Numbered from the stretch's first letter, positions 33,401-46,645 are shown. The stretch is 64,000 bases of DNA from Boswellia sacra (GCA_013180625.2 SNVD02001190.1:62001-126000); one strand, 5' to 3'. Numbers and translations: made by a program. The notes: generated by a model not told the origin, from the sequence alone.

Positions 33401-34891
33401 CTGATCCTTGACAACACAGGAATCAGAATTGAACTCAACAGTGACAGCATTATCTTTAGTTAGCTGTGATATACTTAACAAGTTCTTTGTGATAGCAGGA
33501 ACACAAAGAATCATGTTCAGAGATAAGCTCTTTCTTGCATATGGACAATAGATTGTATTAGAGCCAATATGAGAGATTAAAAGATTGTTACCATTGCCTA
33601 CTTGTACAGTCTCTTTGCCATCATATTCAGAGTTGATTGAGAGGTTGCTAAGATTGGAAGTGATATGATCAGTTGCACCAGTGTCCATATACCATGAATT
33701 ATCAGCAACTATTGATGGGGAAGCTATGAAAGCATGATGATTTGATGCATTAACTTGCTGAGGTCCATTTACTTGCTGAGGTGTAGCTGAAGGTCCCTGG
33801 TAACTCACATCAAACCTGCGATAACATTGAAGTGCAGTGTGTCCAGGTTTTGAACAAACTTGACAAATTGGTTTACCAATGTTTTGTCCTGATTGACCTT
33901 GAGCAACATTGTTAATATTTGCTGTGCTATTGTTTGCATTTCTTGTATAAAACTGTCTATTTCTTCCTCTCCCTCTATTATTTTGAGTGGAGGAGAATCT
34001 GCCATAACCATAGCCAGGGACATTCAATCCTTGAGACTGATTCTGATACATTTTATTTGTAACATTAGCACTAGGACCTACATGAACAACCTGAGCAGTA
34101 TTATGTTGTTCCAGACGCAATTCATAACTTTGTAACTGGTATTGTGCTTCTTCCAGTGAAACAGAATCAGTTTTGGATGTGATATTAACTATTATAGCAT
34201 CATATTCAGGTCCAAGACCATCAAGAATGTGCAGTAACAGGTCAGAATAGGATACAGAAGTTCCAATGGCATGCAATGTATCAGCAAATGTTCTCATCTT
34301 TAGAAAATACTCAGAAATTGAAAGTGAACCTTTCTTTGTTGTTTGTAACTTATGCTTAATGTGCATAGCTCGAGCCTTTGATTCTGTTTGATGTAAGCAC
34401 TTGAGAGTATTCCAGACATCCATGGAAGTGATGCATCTTACCACATAGCCAAACATTGATTCAGAAATAGAGGACAGTAACCAGCTGAGGATGAATTGAT
34501 CAACTCTTTTCCAGTTTAGATAATCTGGATTGATTTGAGTGGTTGTGGAGCTTGATGGATCTGTACCTGCTGGATCTTGAACCGAGATCATTGAAGGAGG
34601 ACAAATTCTAGTTCCTTCAACAAATCCTTCCAGATCAAAGGCTCTCAAAGTAGAAAGAATTTGAAGACTCCAGAATCCATAGTTGCCTCGTTGAAGTTTG
34701 ATTGCTGTGGCTGGCAAGGTTGATGGTAATATTGTTGGAAGCAGTAGATTGGAATTAGAGAAATCTGAGCTTAAATTTGTAGGAATTGTGTTTGAAGTAT
34801 TGTTTACTTGATCTGTAAATGTTGAATTTCCAGGAAAAGTGTTTCCAGGAAAATTTTGGTTTCCAGGAAAGTAACCTTGATGATTTGCCAT
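30441..34891 (-). pseudogene. Copia gag-pol polyprotein with one frameshift
   Basis: The frame starts at the ATG at 34891 (MANHQGYFPGN), just inside the 5' LTR, and runs open to 30875. In order it shows: a gag region, a zinc knuckle (CQVCSKPGHTALQC, about 33828-33871), the protease motif WYMDTGATDH (about 33675), a gag-pre-integrase segment (LWHKRLGHPH), integrase with its two Asp and one Glu (TDVWG, QSDWGGEF, NGSVERKH) and reverse transcriptase with YVDDILVTG (about 31380). Near 30880 the reading frame shifts after the RNase H start (SDADW) and meets a stop. The rest of RNase H (KSSTESEY, WCDNKGAESLA, HIEVDVHF) is intact in another frame at 30441-30827. The pattern fits a single-base loss. 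Everything else is open, so the break is probably young and trans-complementation is conceivable. Confidence 0.93.
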
Positions 34892-34917
34892 GAAACTTCT
34901 GGACTGCTCTGATACCA

Positions 34918-35151
34918 AGTTAAAATAAGCAGAGAGGAAGAGAAAATGATCAAATTGTTCTGTTTCATTCAATGAATCAACATTTCCAGTACATTACACA
35001 TATATATACACGTGATGCAGCAAGCAACAGAATAACAGAATTTAGTTATCCTCACATGCTCAGCTGGCACACACACATGTATATTCATTCAATGCTGACT
35101 AAGCAGTCAGTTATTTAACCAACTTAACTAACTCTATTCTTTTAACTAACA
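34918..35151 (-). repeat. 5' LTR of the copia element
   Basis: 234 bp. It lies directly beside the primer-binding site and should carry the element's promoter. No further promoter motif was assigned. Confidence 0.95.
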
Positions 35152-35212
35152 CTTTTTAATTTACAATGGAGGATATGAACTATAACCGTTAGATCAAAAG
35201 ACTTTAATAATA

Positions 35213-35266
35213 TGTTAAGTTTGTCACTTTATTTAAAAACTTAAAGCTAGTAAGTGGGGATTCAAC
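35213..35266 (-). repeat. Single LTR of a SMART/TRIM-like miniature element
   Basis: TGTTAAGTTTGTCACTTTAT and following bases match the 54-bp LTR family seen at 12258, 26006 and (reverse complement) 14187. No second LTR is visible nearby. The copia element inserted about 57 bp to its left, perhaps inside the miniature element's interior. Confidence 0.4.
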
Positions 35267-37036
35267 TATAGTTTTATCTTTCAATTTATAATCATAAAAT
35301 ATGATTCGATACTCGGATTACAGTAGAAGAATCTATTAGTATGTAAACTAGGAAAAAAAATCTTAAAGTTTAATTATTCATCTATATATATATATAAAAT
35401 TTAACATAACCCGTTATAATAACTTAGAAATTTGATAACTCAAATGAAACCGGTAAACAAAATGAATAAAAAATAAAAAATTGTATGTCCGAACATGTCT
35501 TATTTTTCTTTTATATACAAATATCATTTAGGTTAAGGGACTGATTGTTTTCTGTATGAAGTCAGAATTTAACTCAATCTTAGATTTCAGATTTTTTAAT
35601 TATGATTGTTTTTTTACTTAAGACTTAATCTAAAACATTTTCATCTGAATGAAAAAAAGCTAAAAATTCTTAGTTATATCTGAATACAAATATCTGAATA
35701 ATTTATTACTTCTTTAATTCTCTTAAATACCCTTATAAAAAATTATTTATAACTAAGTTTACATAACCTAATATTTTAATTTTGGAACATTACTGTTTAC
35801 CTAATTTTATAATATGATTCCCTATATATTTTAAAATTATTTTATGATTATTTAGCTTATTTATATATCAAATTCTTAAAAAATTAAATTCTTTCTCAAT
35901 TATACATATTGAAATAAATTAAATTCAAAACAAATTTTAGTATACAAATACTTTTATTATGTAAAGTAAAATCACAAGTGAAGATAATATATATAAATAG
36001 AGATATATGTGCACAATCAATAGTTTTAAGATATTTTAATTCATATGTTAAAATAAAAAAATAATCATATCATTCATAGACTTATTTAAATTTTAGTTTA
36101 ATTCAATCCTATCCGAATTTCAACGAAAATAAAATTATCCTAAGCTCCAAGGATTCTCCCAAATCGCATTTTGATCTCCACTTAAAATAATATTTTTTTT
36201 TATATGATAACAATTGCAGAATTGCAGGTGAATCATGTGACCTGCTTTGTTTACAGAGTGAAGCAATCGACTTTGAATTTTAAAAACATTTCATGAAAAA
36301 TATTTTCGTATCCAAAGTCATCACATTCTCCCCCAAAATCTTTATAGATTATTTTTTTTCGTTATTTTAGACCCTCATGATCACGGATGATTTCTTTGAC
36401 TTTTGTTGTTATTTATGTACACCAAATTTCAGCACGTGATCAATTTGGAAACGTCTATCTACTTGTTTTTTGCCTCTTTTTTCAATGTATATCTTATCGC
36501 TATTCATCACATATACGACATGACATGATAGACCATGCCAAATTTGAACAGTCTGAGATGACTAACACGGCAACGTTTTGAGAAGGACACGTGGCACTTT
36601 TTCTTCAGTTAAATCCAGCTGTAGAATTCCCTCATAGGGTTATTTTGGTAATTCAGAAACTGTTTGGGATTTTAGATAATCATAAACACGTGTTTAACTT
36701 CAAAAATTGTTACTTTTTATTATACAATTAAGCAAAGCGATCTGTAGAATTATATAGTTATAAAAAATATTTAAATGCAATGAAATAATTAATTTTAATA
36801 TAAACGATCATTTTAAATGAGAGTATACAGATTTTTAGGTTTTTAAGGCACACAATTAGCTCACCCTTGTTAATTTAAGGTGAAGTTACTTTAACTCAAA
36901 AACTATTTAATATATTTATTGTTTTAAGTGTATACTTATTAAAATTTTTAAGACTATTTTTAATAGATTTCAAAAGAGTCCCTTTTGGCCTAACTCAACT
37001 AACGAAATTAGAATATCAAAAGAGGTGGAATCATCC

Positions 37037-37079
<43 letters not shown>

Positions 37080-39180
37080 TTGTTTTTAAATAGATTATGT
37101 CTATGTCCATCTTGATTCAGCGTTTTTTTAGCTAATATTCGGAGAAAAAAATAATAATAATCATCATTATTAATATATTAGTTTTGATACAATTTTTCAG
37201 TCATGAATTTCATCGAAATTCAATTGTTAAAATTGAAAACAAAAAAACGTATTTAATACTATTAACTTTCAATAATTTCAATAATTAAATTTTGTGAATA
37301 TGTATTTAATTAAAAACGCATTTAATACAAATATAAAAATTGAATGAATGGATTTTTTTTGTTGTGAATATGTATTAGAAGATTATTCAAAAATAAACTC
37401 AAGAAACGTACCATATACAGCTATGGAGAATTTATTCCTTTTATTTTTAATTCAATTAAGTTTTTAATAAGTTGAATTGATATCAATATTTTTAGAAGTA
37501 CGTAAATAAATAAAATCAAAACTTAATTTTTAAAATTTAACGTACTTAAAAAATGAACCTGAAGAGCATTAATGTAGTTCCAAACCCCAGCCTTTTAGTT
37601 AACTCTAATTGAATAAATAAATAAATAGTTAAAAGTTAAAATTGATGAAAATAATAAATATCAATTTATTTGACTTGGAGTGACGCAAAATTCCCAAATC
37701 CAAATTAAACCGTTTTAAATTGAGCTGTTCAGTTTAGATTTTGATTTAAAGAATTTCTTTTTATATAGATTAAGATATACTTAAACTAAAAAATGATAAT
37801 AATAACTTATATTTTTTAGCCTCTATATATTTCAACCAATGAAACAATTATATTTATATTATTTAATTATATTTTAGATAAATAAAACCAATGATAGTTT
37901 GACTCCAGAAGAATAAAATGAAAATTTCTAAATTTCTAAATCAAATATCTTATTTTTAAGTGATATTATTTACACACAAAGAAAAAATATCATTTTCACA
38001 CCCGTTACTCTGAAAGCTCTTAAATTAGCTTTATTAACCTACTCATCCAAATGATTCGTCATGATCCTAACCAAAACTCTTACATTGTTCATTTTAATTT
38101 CTTATTTATCGATTTTTTTTATGGAAACTCCTATTAGTAAGATTTTTTTTAAAGTAAAACCTCATAACATTTAAGTAATATGCGGTTTAGTATTAGCATA
38201 TTATTACTAAATTAATATTATTTCTTACGTGGAAAATTTTTACAGTGTAAAATTTACCTCTCCTAAAATTTAATAAAATAATATCTATAAAATTTTATAA
38301 ATTAACAATAATAAAATTTTATTTTATTTTTTGAGTATATAATACCAAAAATAAAAATAAGAAATAAAACAGAAAATTATATGATATTTTTTAAATTTGT
38401 AAGAAAAAAGTGTAATCTTATCAAATTTAAAAATTACATGATTCTTTTAATATGGATGCCCTTAAAAATAAAAAAAAAAAAAAAGTCACCGCTGGGAATA
38501 AGGAGTGCCTTTATCACTTCATAAACCAAATTGATCACATTGATGTGTCGTCAAGATGTTGGATTTGCTAACATTCTGTAGTGGATGTGGTTGCACGGAA
38601 TCATTCCCAGTATTTTATTATCATATATGCCGTGCCATCACATTCATAGAATCCATACACATAACCCATACATTAAAAATATGATCATTTACCCAAATTT
38701 GATATTTAATCCCTCAACAGCTATATTAATAATTGAAAATTTATCGAAAAAACAGTTTGTTGATTAAAAATAAGTTAACAAAGTGAAAAACTAATTTTTG
38801 TTATGAAAATAAATAGTCTTATTAGGACGGTATACAATCTTTTAAAGGGTTAACATAGTTATTATAATCATAAACATATAACAATGTTATATTCATTATA
38901 ATGTTATTTATCTTTATTTATGGTAAGCCTTACACTAACGACAATTAACTTGAAGATTAAAATATAAATAATAAAATCAAATAATATATCAATTTATTTA
39001 CTTGATTATATTATGCTATGCATTTATTTATTATTTGTTGACAATGTTTTAATCCTGATTTGGTCAGTTTATATTTGTTAAAGTTAATAGCTTGGTCAAT
39101 TTAAGATTAACATAAAAAGGTATCAATTTAAGGGTTAATATAAAAGGTCTGCACTTTGCTTAAATACCAAATAGTGTAAG
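35267..39180. other. Long AT-rich intergenic region
   Basis: No supported gene. About 35535-35680 (GGGACTGATTGTTTTCTG ... AGACTTAATCTAAAACATTT) resembles the left arm of the PIF/Harbinger-type element at 3441, but a matching right end was not found. A (TTA)n tract lies at 37037-37077. A small GC-richer patch at 36380-36650 has no domain. Confidence 0.4.
37037..37077. repeat. (TTA)n microsatellite
   Basis: About thirteen perfect trinucleotide units. Confidence 0.9.
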
Positions 39181-39827
39181 AATTAATTATTATATATATC
39201 AATCACCTGTGTAATGTGTTTATAAGAGTAGCATCATTCTGTTTATAATGTCTATAATCAATGTTTATATATACATATATATATATCAATTTTTCTGAAC
39301 CCACATAAAATAAATGTTAAAAGTTTAAAATTATAAATGATATAAATAATTTTTTTACTTAATGTGTTGAATCTTAAAATTATAATCATAGTTTTTTCCA
39401 ATTTAGTACTTTTAATATGTTACTTTATCACAAAAGACAAATTCTGTATATATACATAATATTTAATTTAACCACGTTTCTAGCTCGAGTTAAGTACATA
39501 AGTGACCGGAATTAATTATTATATATATCAATCACCGTGTGATGTGTTTATGAGAGTAGTATCATTCTGTTTATAATATTTATAATCCATATATATATAT
39601 ATATATATATATATATCAATTTTTTTGAACCCACATAAAATAAATGTTAAAAGTTTAAAATTATAAATAATATAAATAATTTTTTTACTTAATGTGTTGA
39701 ATCTTAAAATTATAATCATAGTATTTTTCAGTTTAGTACTTTTAACATGTTACTTTACCACAAAAGATAAATTCTGTATATATACATAATATTTAATTTA
39801 TGCACGTTTCTAGCTCGAGTTAAGTAC
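39181..39827. repeat. 317-bp tandem duplication
   Basis: Copy 1 39181-39497 and copy 2 39510-39827 share the order AATTAATTATTATATATATC, GAACCCACATAAAATAAATG, TGTGTTGAATCTTAAAATTA and TAGCTCGAGTTAAGTAC, with scattered substitutions and a longer (AT)n tract in copy 2. Non-coding. A 12-bp spacer separates them. Confidence 0.9.
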
Positions 39828-40800
39828 CATTTCCTTAATTTAATATGGGGTTGCTCTATCTATAATTTATTTCTTAATTATAATTTAAATCCTTATTAAA
39901 TGATTTGAATGCAATTAAGATGTAAATTAGGTAAGCTTCAAATATTTTGGTGGCACATTGAACAATAAGATCTGATCTGGTTGGGCAAATCTAAGTTATA
40001 AATTCATAATTTTATGCCCAAAATTTATGGCACTTATTACGAGTATTATCCACATATGTATTTATAATTGAAATGGTATATATAGGAATAAGAATATTTT
40101 ATGATAAATGGTTTTGAAACAAACTGATTTAACATAATTATTTTAATTAATTGCCATTGGATGACATTTGAAAATATAGAAATTAAATAATTGTTTTTCT
40201 AATAATACTACTTTTTTTTTAAATTTGAAAAAAATAGTTAAAGAGATATTAGGGACTCATTTAATACCTTTTCCACTTATCTATTAGTCAAAGTAACTTA
40301 TCTAAGTAAGTATAATTTCAAACAATTTTATAGATAATCTAACCCATAAAAGAATTTAACTTCAAATTTTAAAAACATTTATATCATACTAAAAAAATAA
40401 TTTTAATATATATTTTTAAATTATAAGTTGAATTTCTAAAATAGAAGATAAATTAAAATAAATCTTTAAGATACCGTTAGGATGGATCGTGCGCGATGAC
40501 GATGATGATGATAGTTATTATGATGATGTATGGGAAAGGATAGGGATGATGGATGGCATGATAGGATGATGAAGATCAAGTTGGGAGGATGCTAAGGAAG
40601 GTCCAAAAAGGCAGAGAGAGGGTGAAGGTGTCACTAACGGACGATCCCAAGAACGAACATAGAACAAACACCCCTTTCTCTCGCTCTTATTTCTCCTTAA
40701 ACCCTCCTAATCTTCCTTTATTTACACAATCATATCTTTTAATAACAAACCAATCCGCACGTATTTATTTCTTTTTTATTTACTAATTAAAAATTAAAGA
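39828..40800. other. Intergenic, upstream of the CID-like gene
   Basis: AT-rich, then a GAT/GATG-repeat-rich patch at 40495-40580. The right part is the likely promoter of the following gene. No coding frame is supported. Confidence 0.4.
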
Positions 40801-41188
40801 ATAAAAATAAAAATAAAAGCTGTCTTCCGTTTCACCCATTTCTTCTTTCTCTCATCAATTTGCAGAGCAGACTGAGAGCAGTTCTATCTTTACAACACTT
40901 GTGTTTGGTCTGGTTTGGGTTGGGTTTGGTTTTGTGTTGGTTTTGGTTTGGCTTTTTTTCCTTCCTTCTTACATCACATCTTAATGGAAACCTTTTAGAC
41001 AAGACAGGTATGATTACGTCTTCTTCCATCACTGTGAGTTTCTGGGTTTTTCTCAAAATTGGATTTTTCTTTAAAAAATATGTTTCATCATGATCATCTG
41101 ATGAGTTTTTGATTGAAAAATCAGATTTTGACGGAATAAGTGTTGAATAAAAACACCCTTTTGATTACCAAGACTGTGTTGTGTAATC

Positions 41189-44100
41189 ATGGCGGTTGCT
41201 GAGAATGCCGGCGCTAAAATCGGTTCAACCAGTCAGAATTTGGATGAGAACGTTGTATCATCCGAGTCGAAAGATCTTGAAACTTCCAAACCCAGAACTG
41301 ATTCTGTTGTCAAAACCAAAGAATCCAACAACAACAACGGCGGCAATGATCAGAGTACTGTCAACTCTAAGTTCCAGATAGCTGCAGCAGTCATCTCAAG
41401 CAATGGCAAGATTCAGAATGGGTATGACAGCACGAATCCGAAGATGATGGTTGCTGGGGGTGGGTTTGTGAACGGAAATGATAATCAGATGATGGAAAAT
41501 GGTGGTGGTGAGAATTATAAGGATCGTGAAATGAGGGATTTGGTGGAGATGTTGTCAAAGTTGAATCCCATGGCTGAGGAATTTGTGCCTCCATCTCTTG
41601 CTAATGGTCTTAACCTCAATCTTAATCCTGGCTATTTTGGTGGTAATGGCTTTGGCTATTCTAACAATTTTGTAATGCAAACTAATACTCCCAATGCCAA
41701 TGGACAAACCCCTAGAAGGGTATGTATGCGTTTTACTTTTTTTTTTTTTTTTTCTGTTTTTGGTTGCCATTTTTATTATTTGACTTCTGTTTGGTTGTTG
41801 AGAAAATGGATTCTGAGAATTTTTGGGGTATTTTTATATGGTTCATGGTTTATGCTTTTCTGTCTTTGATTACTGTTTTTGTTCATTTTAGTTGTGGTTT
41901 TGACGAATTCTTAATGGTTTTCAGAAGAGGAATGGTTATAGTCAAGGGAGGCGAAGGATGAACAGTAGAACAAGTAACGCGCAGCAAGATGAGGTAATTA
42001 GGAGGACTGTGTATGTATCTGACATTGATCAACAGGTAAAGATCAATAATTTTTTATCGAGTTATTGCATTTGTGTTCTTAAATTTATTTTGTTCTTTGT
42101 TTGTTTTTCTTGTGAACTGATGTGTGGGTAATTGTTTCTCTACTGTTTGTATGTTTAGGTTACTGAAGAGCAGCTTGCAGGTCTCTTTCTTACTTGTGGA
42201 CAGGTACCCGCTGTTCTATTTTCTCTAATATCACTTTGTACTTTGATATTATTGGCTTATGCGTTGTAATTTTTCATGTGCCTTTGGGCCAAAGGTGGTT
42301 GATTGCCGCATATGTGGTGATCCTAACTCCGTTCTTCGTTTTGCCTTCATCGAGTTCACTGATGAAGGTATTATCACAAACTTGTGCATTTGATATACAT
42401 TGATAGACATGTACTCTTGTACTTAATTGCCTTACCTATATGCTTCCAGAAGGTGCAAGGGCTGCTTTGAGTTTGGCTGGGACCATGCTTGGATACTATC
42501 CAGTTAGAGTGCTGCCTTCAAAAACTGCTATTGCACCTGTTAACCCAACGTTTTTGCCAAGGGTGAGACCTTTATTATACATTATCTACCTTGCTATGGT
42601 AGACAGTATTTTGATGCAATAAAGCACGCAAAGCCAAACTCGCAAATTGAGACGAATCAAGCCTTAGCTTTATTTAATCAAACCCAATCATCATGTAGGA
42701 TTATGCTATGAAGATAAAGGTGGTCTTCCATTTTGTTAAGTCTCTTTTGCCTATTTCAGGTTGAGATTTAGGGTTTTTGGTATTTTACCATGTTGGAAAG
42801 TTTTGCCATCTAGAGTGATCCTTTTCTTATTCTCAAAGTTTTGTAGAGTCTATTGAGGGCTTCAACGTAATAAGAAAAAGAAAAGAAAAAGAAGATGGAG
42901 AATGGATAAAGTCTTAAATATTTATAAATTCGCTCTTGATCTCTCTCTCTCTCTGTTTCTTCATCTTTTTATTCCCCTTTGTTCTATCTCTTGCCCAGTT
43001 CATCTTTTAGTCTGCATTGTAATTAAGTTTTATGTTTTATTATCTTCATCTTGTTGTGTTATCTAGAATTTCGTTTATTACTTGGATTTCTAATGTTATT
43101 GTGGTTTTCAGTCTGAAGATGAGCGTGAGATGTGCTCAAGAACTATTTACTGTACAAATATTGACAAGAAGGTAGATTTCAGTTTTGCTAATTTTTCTCA
43201 TATGTAATTATTCTATATCTGGCATTTTTGGTGGTGACTTGATTATTCAATTGATGTAGATTACTCAAACAGATCTCAAACTCTTCTTCGAATCAGTTTG
43301 TGGGGAGGTTTGTATTTGCTCAGTTAAAAACTTTGCTAGTTTTTCTTTTCAATTATTGAGTTTTTCTTATGGACACTTCTGTTGGGTAGGTTCAACGCTT
43401 GAGGCTGCTTGGAGACTATCAGCATTCAACTCGCATTGCATTTGTTGAGTTTACAATGGTAATACGTCTGAGTGTTTTTTCTTTGAATGCTAAATGCTTA
43501 GCACTTTGTGTGTGTAAATATTTGTGTTGTTTGCTCTGAATTTAGAAGCATTTTTACTAAGAGTTATCGCTAGAATCCAGTTGAAGGTTACTTGAATAAC
43601 TCTCTTTCTTCCTACATCCTTTTGATTTCCTATAACCACTGGACCAAGTGCATAATCTTTGTTCTATCTGATTAACCTTTAGGATGTCTGTCGTTCAAGT
43701 TTTAACTTTTTGGTTACTTTTTAATTTTTAAATCGCAGCTCAATTGATGTTTGGTTCTGTTTTGCTCCCTCGGCTTGCTGAAAAATTTCATTATCCTCTT
43801 TATTGATTTGTTATTCTACATGATTTTTTATTCACATGTTGGACTCTTTATATCAACAGTGAAGCTGGTGCTATTTTTCATTGATGAGTCGTCGTTTTCA
43901 TTCAAATTTCTTTTTTTTTAATTTTTTTGAATTTGGGATTTTAGCGTCAAGTTAGTTATGTTGAAGTTTATGAAGTGTGATAAATTTTGTTATATGACAC
44001 AAAATTTTAACATAATCAAATTGACAAAAATTTTCAGTCATTGATCTCAATTAATCCAATAGTTGAGATGATTGATGAGGTGGCATCATTAAATACAACT

Positions 44101-46645
44101 TGTTGACTTTTAGTCTCAACTATTGGATTAGTTGATATCAATGGTTACCCCTCTTTAAAATTTCAAAGCATCCAAACAAAAGAAGAAGAAAAAAAAAAAA
44201 ACTATAGCTTATGCTCTAAAAGTCTTCTTGATAAGGCTAGAAGGATTGGTATAAGGTAAATTAATGATGGAACTCAAGGTTAATCTATTAATTAGGAACC
44301 GATTTTTAAACTTTAAGACAGAACCAAGGACTTGGGGAATATCATGGTGAACTGTGCTACAATTAATGGATGGCGCCAAATTGTTCTGTCTCTTAATACT
44401 AATTTTTTTGATGGAGTGGCCTTTTGCACTTTTTCTGAGATTTGCCAAGGGCTTTTGGGAGTGGCGGATGCATATTGACTGAGAAACGGTTGAGTTAATC
44501 ACAAACAGTAGGATTAATAACGGTTTTACCCCAACATTAGAACAATGAGCGCCTTTATCATTGTTAGGATGTAGTACCTTGTTGTGGATGTTTTTTTGGA
44601 GGTTGCAATCTCTATAGCCATCTAGCTCTTTGTCATCTGGTTATGCCTTGAGGAACATGTTGAAGTTGGTGTTATAGTTGTTTTATTTGGAGGATACAAA
44701 CAGCATGATTTATATTTGTTATGCTTTTAAATTGAAGTTTAGTGTATGATTGTTGTTCTCTCCCTGTGCTTAGACTTTAGATTATACCTTAAATATCTTA
44801 AAAATTCCTTGAATTCTCGCCCTCCTTGTTCACCACTAAGTTAGTTTAGCATATTCTTATTTCACCATTATGCTTTTGAATGCCAGAGCAAGCTGTTATA
44901 GGAGATGACTGATCGAATGAATTTGTTGTTTTAACATTTTTACCTTGGGGATATGGAGATGCATCAGTTTCACAATGGTGGAGAATTCTTCCATTTTAAA
45001 CTTCTTACTTAAATTTGTGGGCAATGTTGAAAATTCATAGGCGCAAACTTTTTGCTAGCAATTTTGGATATTGGAGTAGTAATGAACTGCTTTTGCATGG
45101 TTTTCCTCCCTTTGTGTTGCCTGCCTCCCATGTAATTGTTGAGTTATATAGTATTTACCAGTAGAACTAACCAGAAATGAATGCAGTTATAAATTTTTTT
45201 TGTCTTGGTAAACCCATTTTCAATTTGTAGGTTTCCAGTGATTGGACCCAACTGCTAATTAGATGGGCAATAAGTTTCTGAAGTAAATAGATATAGATTT
45301 ACATTGACCCAAGGTTCAGGTTTGGAATCATACCAACGCTACATCTAAGGTTTGGAACTTGGAATGCCGAAGTAAATGGTGTAATTGCATTCTATGTCTT
45401 CAGTAAACCTTCAATTGCCATCTCGCATATTCTTTGGTCGGAACTCTGGAATAGCGTGGAAGGACGGATTATGATTAAAGTTTGATATAGTATCTTTTCA
45501 AGTTTCTAGATCCTTTCTCTCCTTTTGAATCCTCCACCCTTCCCACTTTTTTTTTTTCTAATTATGATTATTATTTAAATTCGCGTTTTTGAGGATATAA
45601 TTTATCAGTATGGTTTTTCGCTTTTCTTTTTCTTTATAAAAACCACCAGTCAGATTTAATGTCTGACATGGATGTGCTTGAGCAGATTTGAATACTGGTA
45701 CCGAACTCTTGTGGGGTATTGCTTTCCAATTGTGAAGGCCCCTTTGAAACCCCTTATGATGATAAAAAGAAAGGGGCTCAACATGTGCACCAAAACGCTT
45801 ATTACCGCGGTTACGAAGAAAGAGTGTTTGCACTATTTCCTTGAGCGATTGACATGCCTTTTCCTGCTTCGTCCTTCACACTGAGTACATGTGAACTTGA
45901 TGCTAGTCTTAAGTGGAATAGTTTCCTGCTTTTCTTGGTGCAGTTTGTTCCATAATGGAAGTGTGACTCAAAACTATAGAAGGAGTTTTTACCTGCAAAA
46001 AGATAAAAATGTTCACGAATTTGTGGCTGTTCGTCATTGTAATTTAATGAATAAGATTAAAGTAAATAGATAACATAGCCAACTCAGCTACTTTGTGAAT
46101 CCACTTTTTTTTGTGTGTGTGTTTCAAGATTTCTTTAAAGTAGTTCTCATGAGTAGGTTGTAGGGTTTATTTATTTATTTTAATATGCAAGTGGTTTTTG
46201 CATGGTGTGTGTGTGTGTGTGTTCCAAATTCTTTCGAGATTTCTTTAAAGGAGTTCTCATGAGTAGGTTTTAGGGTTTATTTATTTATTTTAATATGCAA
46301 GTGGTTTTTGCATGGTCATTATATTGCTTGAAGTGCTTGAACTTGTCTTATTCTGTCAGCTTGATCTGTGGACTAATTAATGCCATTCAGTGCTACAAGG
46401 AATGATTTTCATATTGTGATTTTACTCTTGCAGGCTGAAAGTGCAATTGCAGCTCTTAGCTGTAGTGGTGCTCTTCTGGGAACACTGCAAATAAGGTGAT
46501 TTTGGATGACTCTAATTGTTTTAAATGTGACGTTTTCTTCTTAGTTATATTCTTGAGTATAAGGATTCTTACATTTTCCATATACAGGGTAAGCCCCTCC
46601 AAGACTCCAGTTCGTCCCCGTGCTCCTCGCCCAACCTTGCACTGA
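41189..46645 (+). CDS. PAM2 + two-RRM protein, CID9-13 group (PABP-interacting)
   Basis: Ten coding exons: 41189-41719, 41925-42035, 42159-42203, 42295-42367, 42450-42562, 43112-43171, 43260-43307, 43390-43458, 46434-46495, 46588-46645. They join in frame to 389 aa. Residues 1-110 are low-complexity (Asn/Ser/Gly-rich). A PAM2 motif (SKLNPMAEEFVPPSL) near residue 125-140 is the peptide that binds the MLLE domain of poly(A)-binding protein. A basic stretch (GYSQGRRRMNSRT) follows, then two RNA-recognition motifs: RRM1 with RTVYVSDIDQQV and LRFAFIEF, RRM2 with RTIYCTNIDKKI and TRIAFVEF. The tail is RVSPSKTPVRPRAPRP. This is the layout of the plant CTC-interacting-domain proteins CID9 to CID13, cytosolic or nuclear mRNA-binding factors. 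A 5' UTR intron (donor near 41008, acceptor near 41172) is likely. Intron 8 is unusually long (2975 nt). Confidence 0.93.
44039..44143. mobile_element. Small foldback MITE-like element in intron 8
   Basis: Left arm 44039-44068 (CATTGATCTCAATTAATCCA...) and right arm 44114-44143 are imperfect reverse complements around a 45-bp loop. It lies in the 2975-nt intron of the CID-like gene. Confidence 0.55.
46127..46316. repeat. 80-bp direct repeat within intron 8
   Basis: Copies at 46127-46206 and 46237-46316 (AGATTTCTTTAAAG ... AAGTGGTTTTTGCATGGT) differ at only a few bases. They are separated by 30 bp that include a (GT)n run. A recent local duplication about 120 bp before the exon 9 acceptor. 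Confidence 0.85.

Larger units (their letters stand above)
30120..35156 (-). mobile_element. Full-length Ty1/copia LTR retrotransposon
   Basis: Two 234-bp LTRs (30125-30358 and 34918-35151) are flanked by the 5-bp duplication CTTTT (30120-30124, 35152-35156). The element reads on the minus strand, so the right LTR is the 5' LTR. The primer site TGGTATCAGAGC (34906-34917, initiator-Met tRNA type) abuts it directly, and the polypurine tract GCTTGAGAGGGGG (30359-30371) abuts the 3' LTR. I count four differences between the LTRs, so the insertion is recent. The LTR runs TGTTAG...TTAACT, ending CT instead of the usual CA. Domain order is gag, protease, integrase, reverse transcriptase, RNase H, the copia order. 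Confidence 0.96.

Noticed and set aside
35535..36160. Second full element of the 3441-4301 type
   Set aside because: Only a left-end resemblance; no matching right inverted repeat or target duplication found.
44209..44502. 97-codon minus-strand frame within intron 8 of the CID-like gene
   Set aside because: No recognised domain; could be decayed transposon but nothing supports it.
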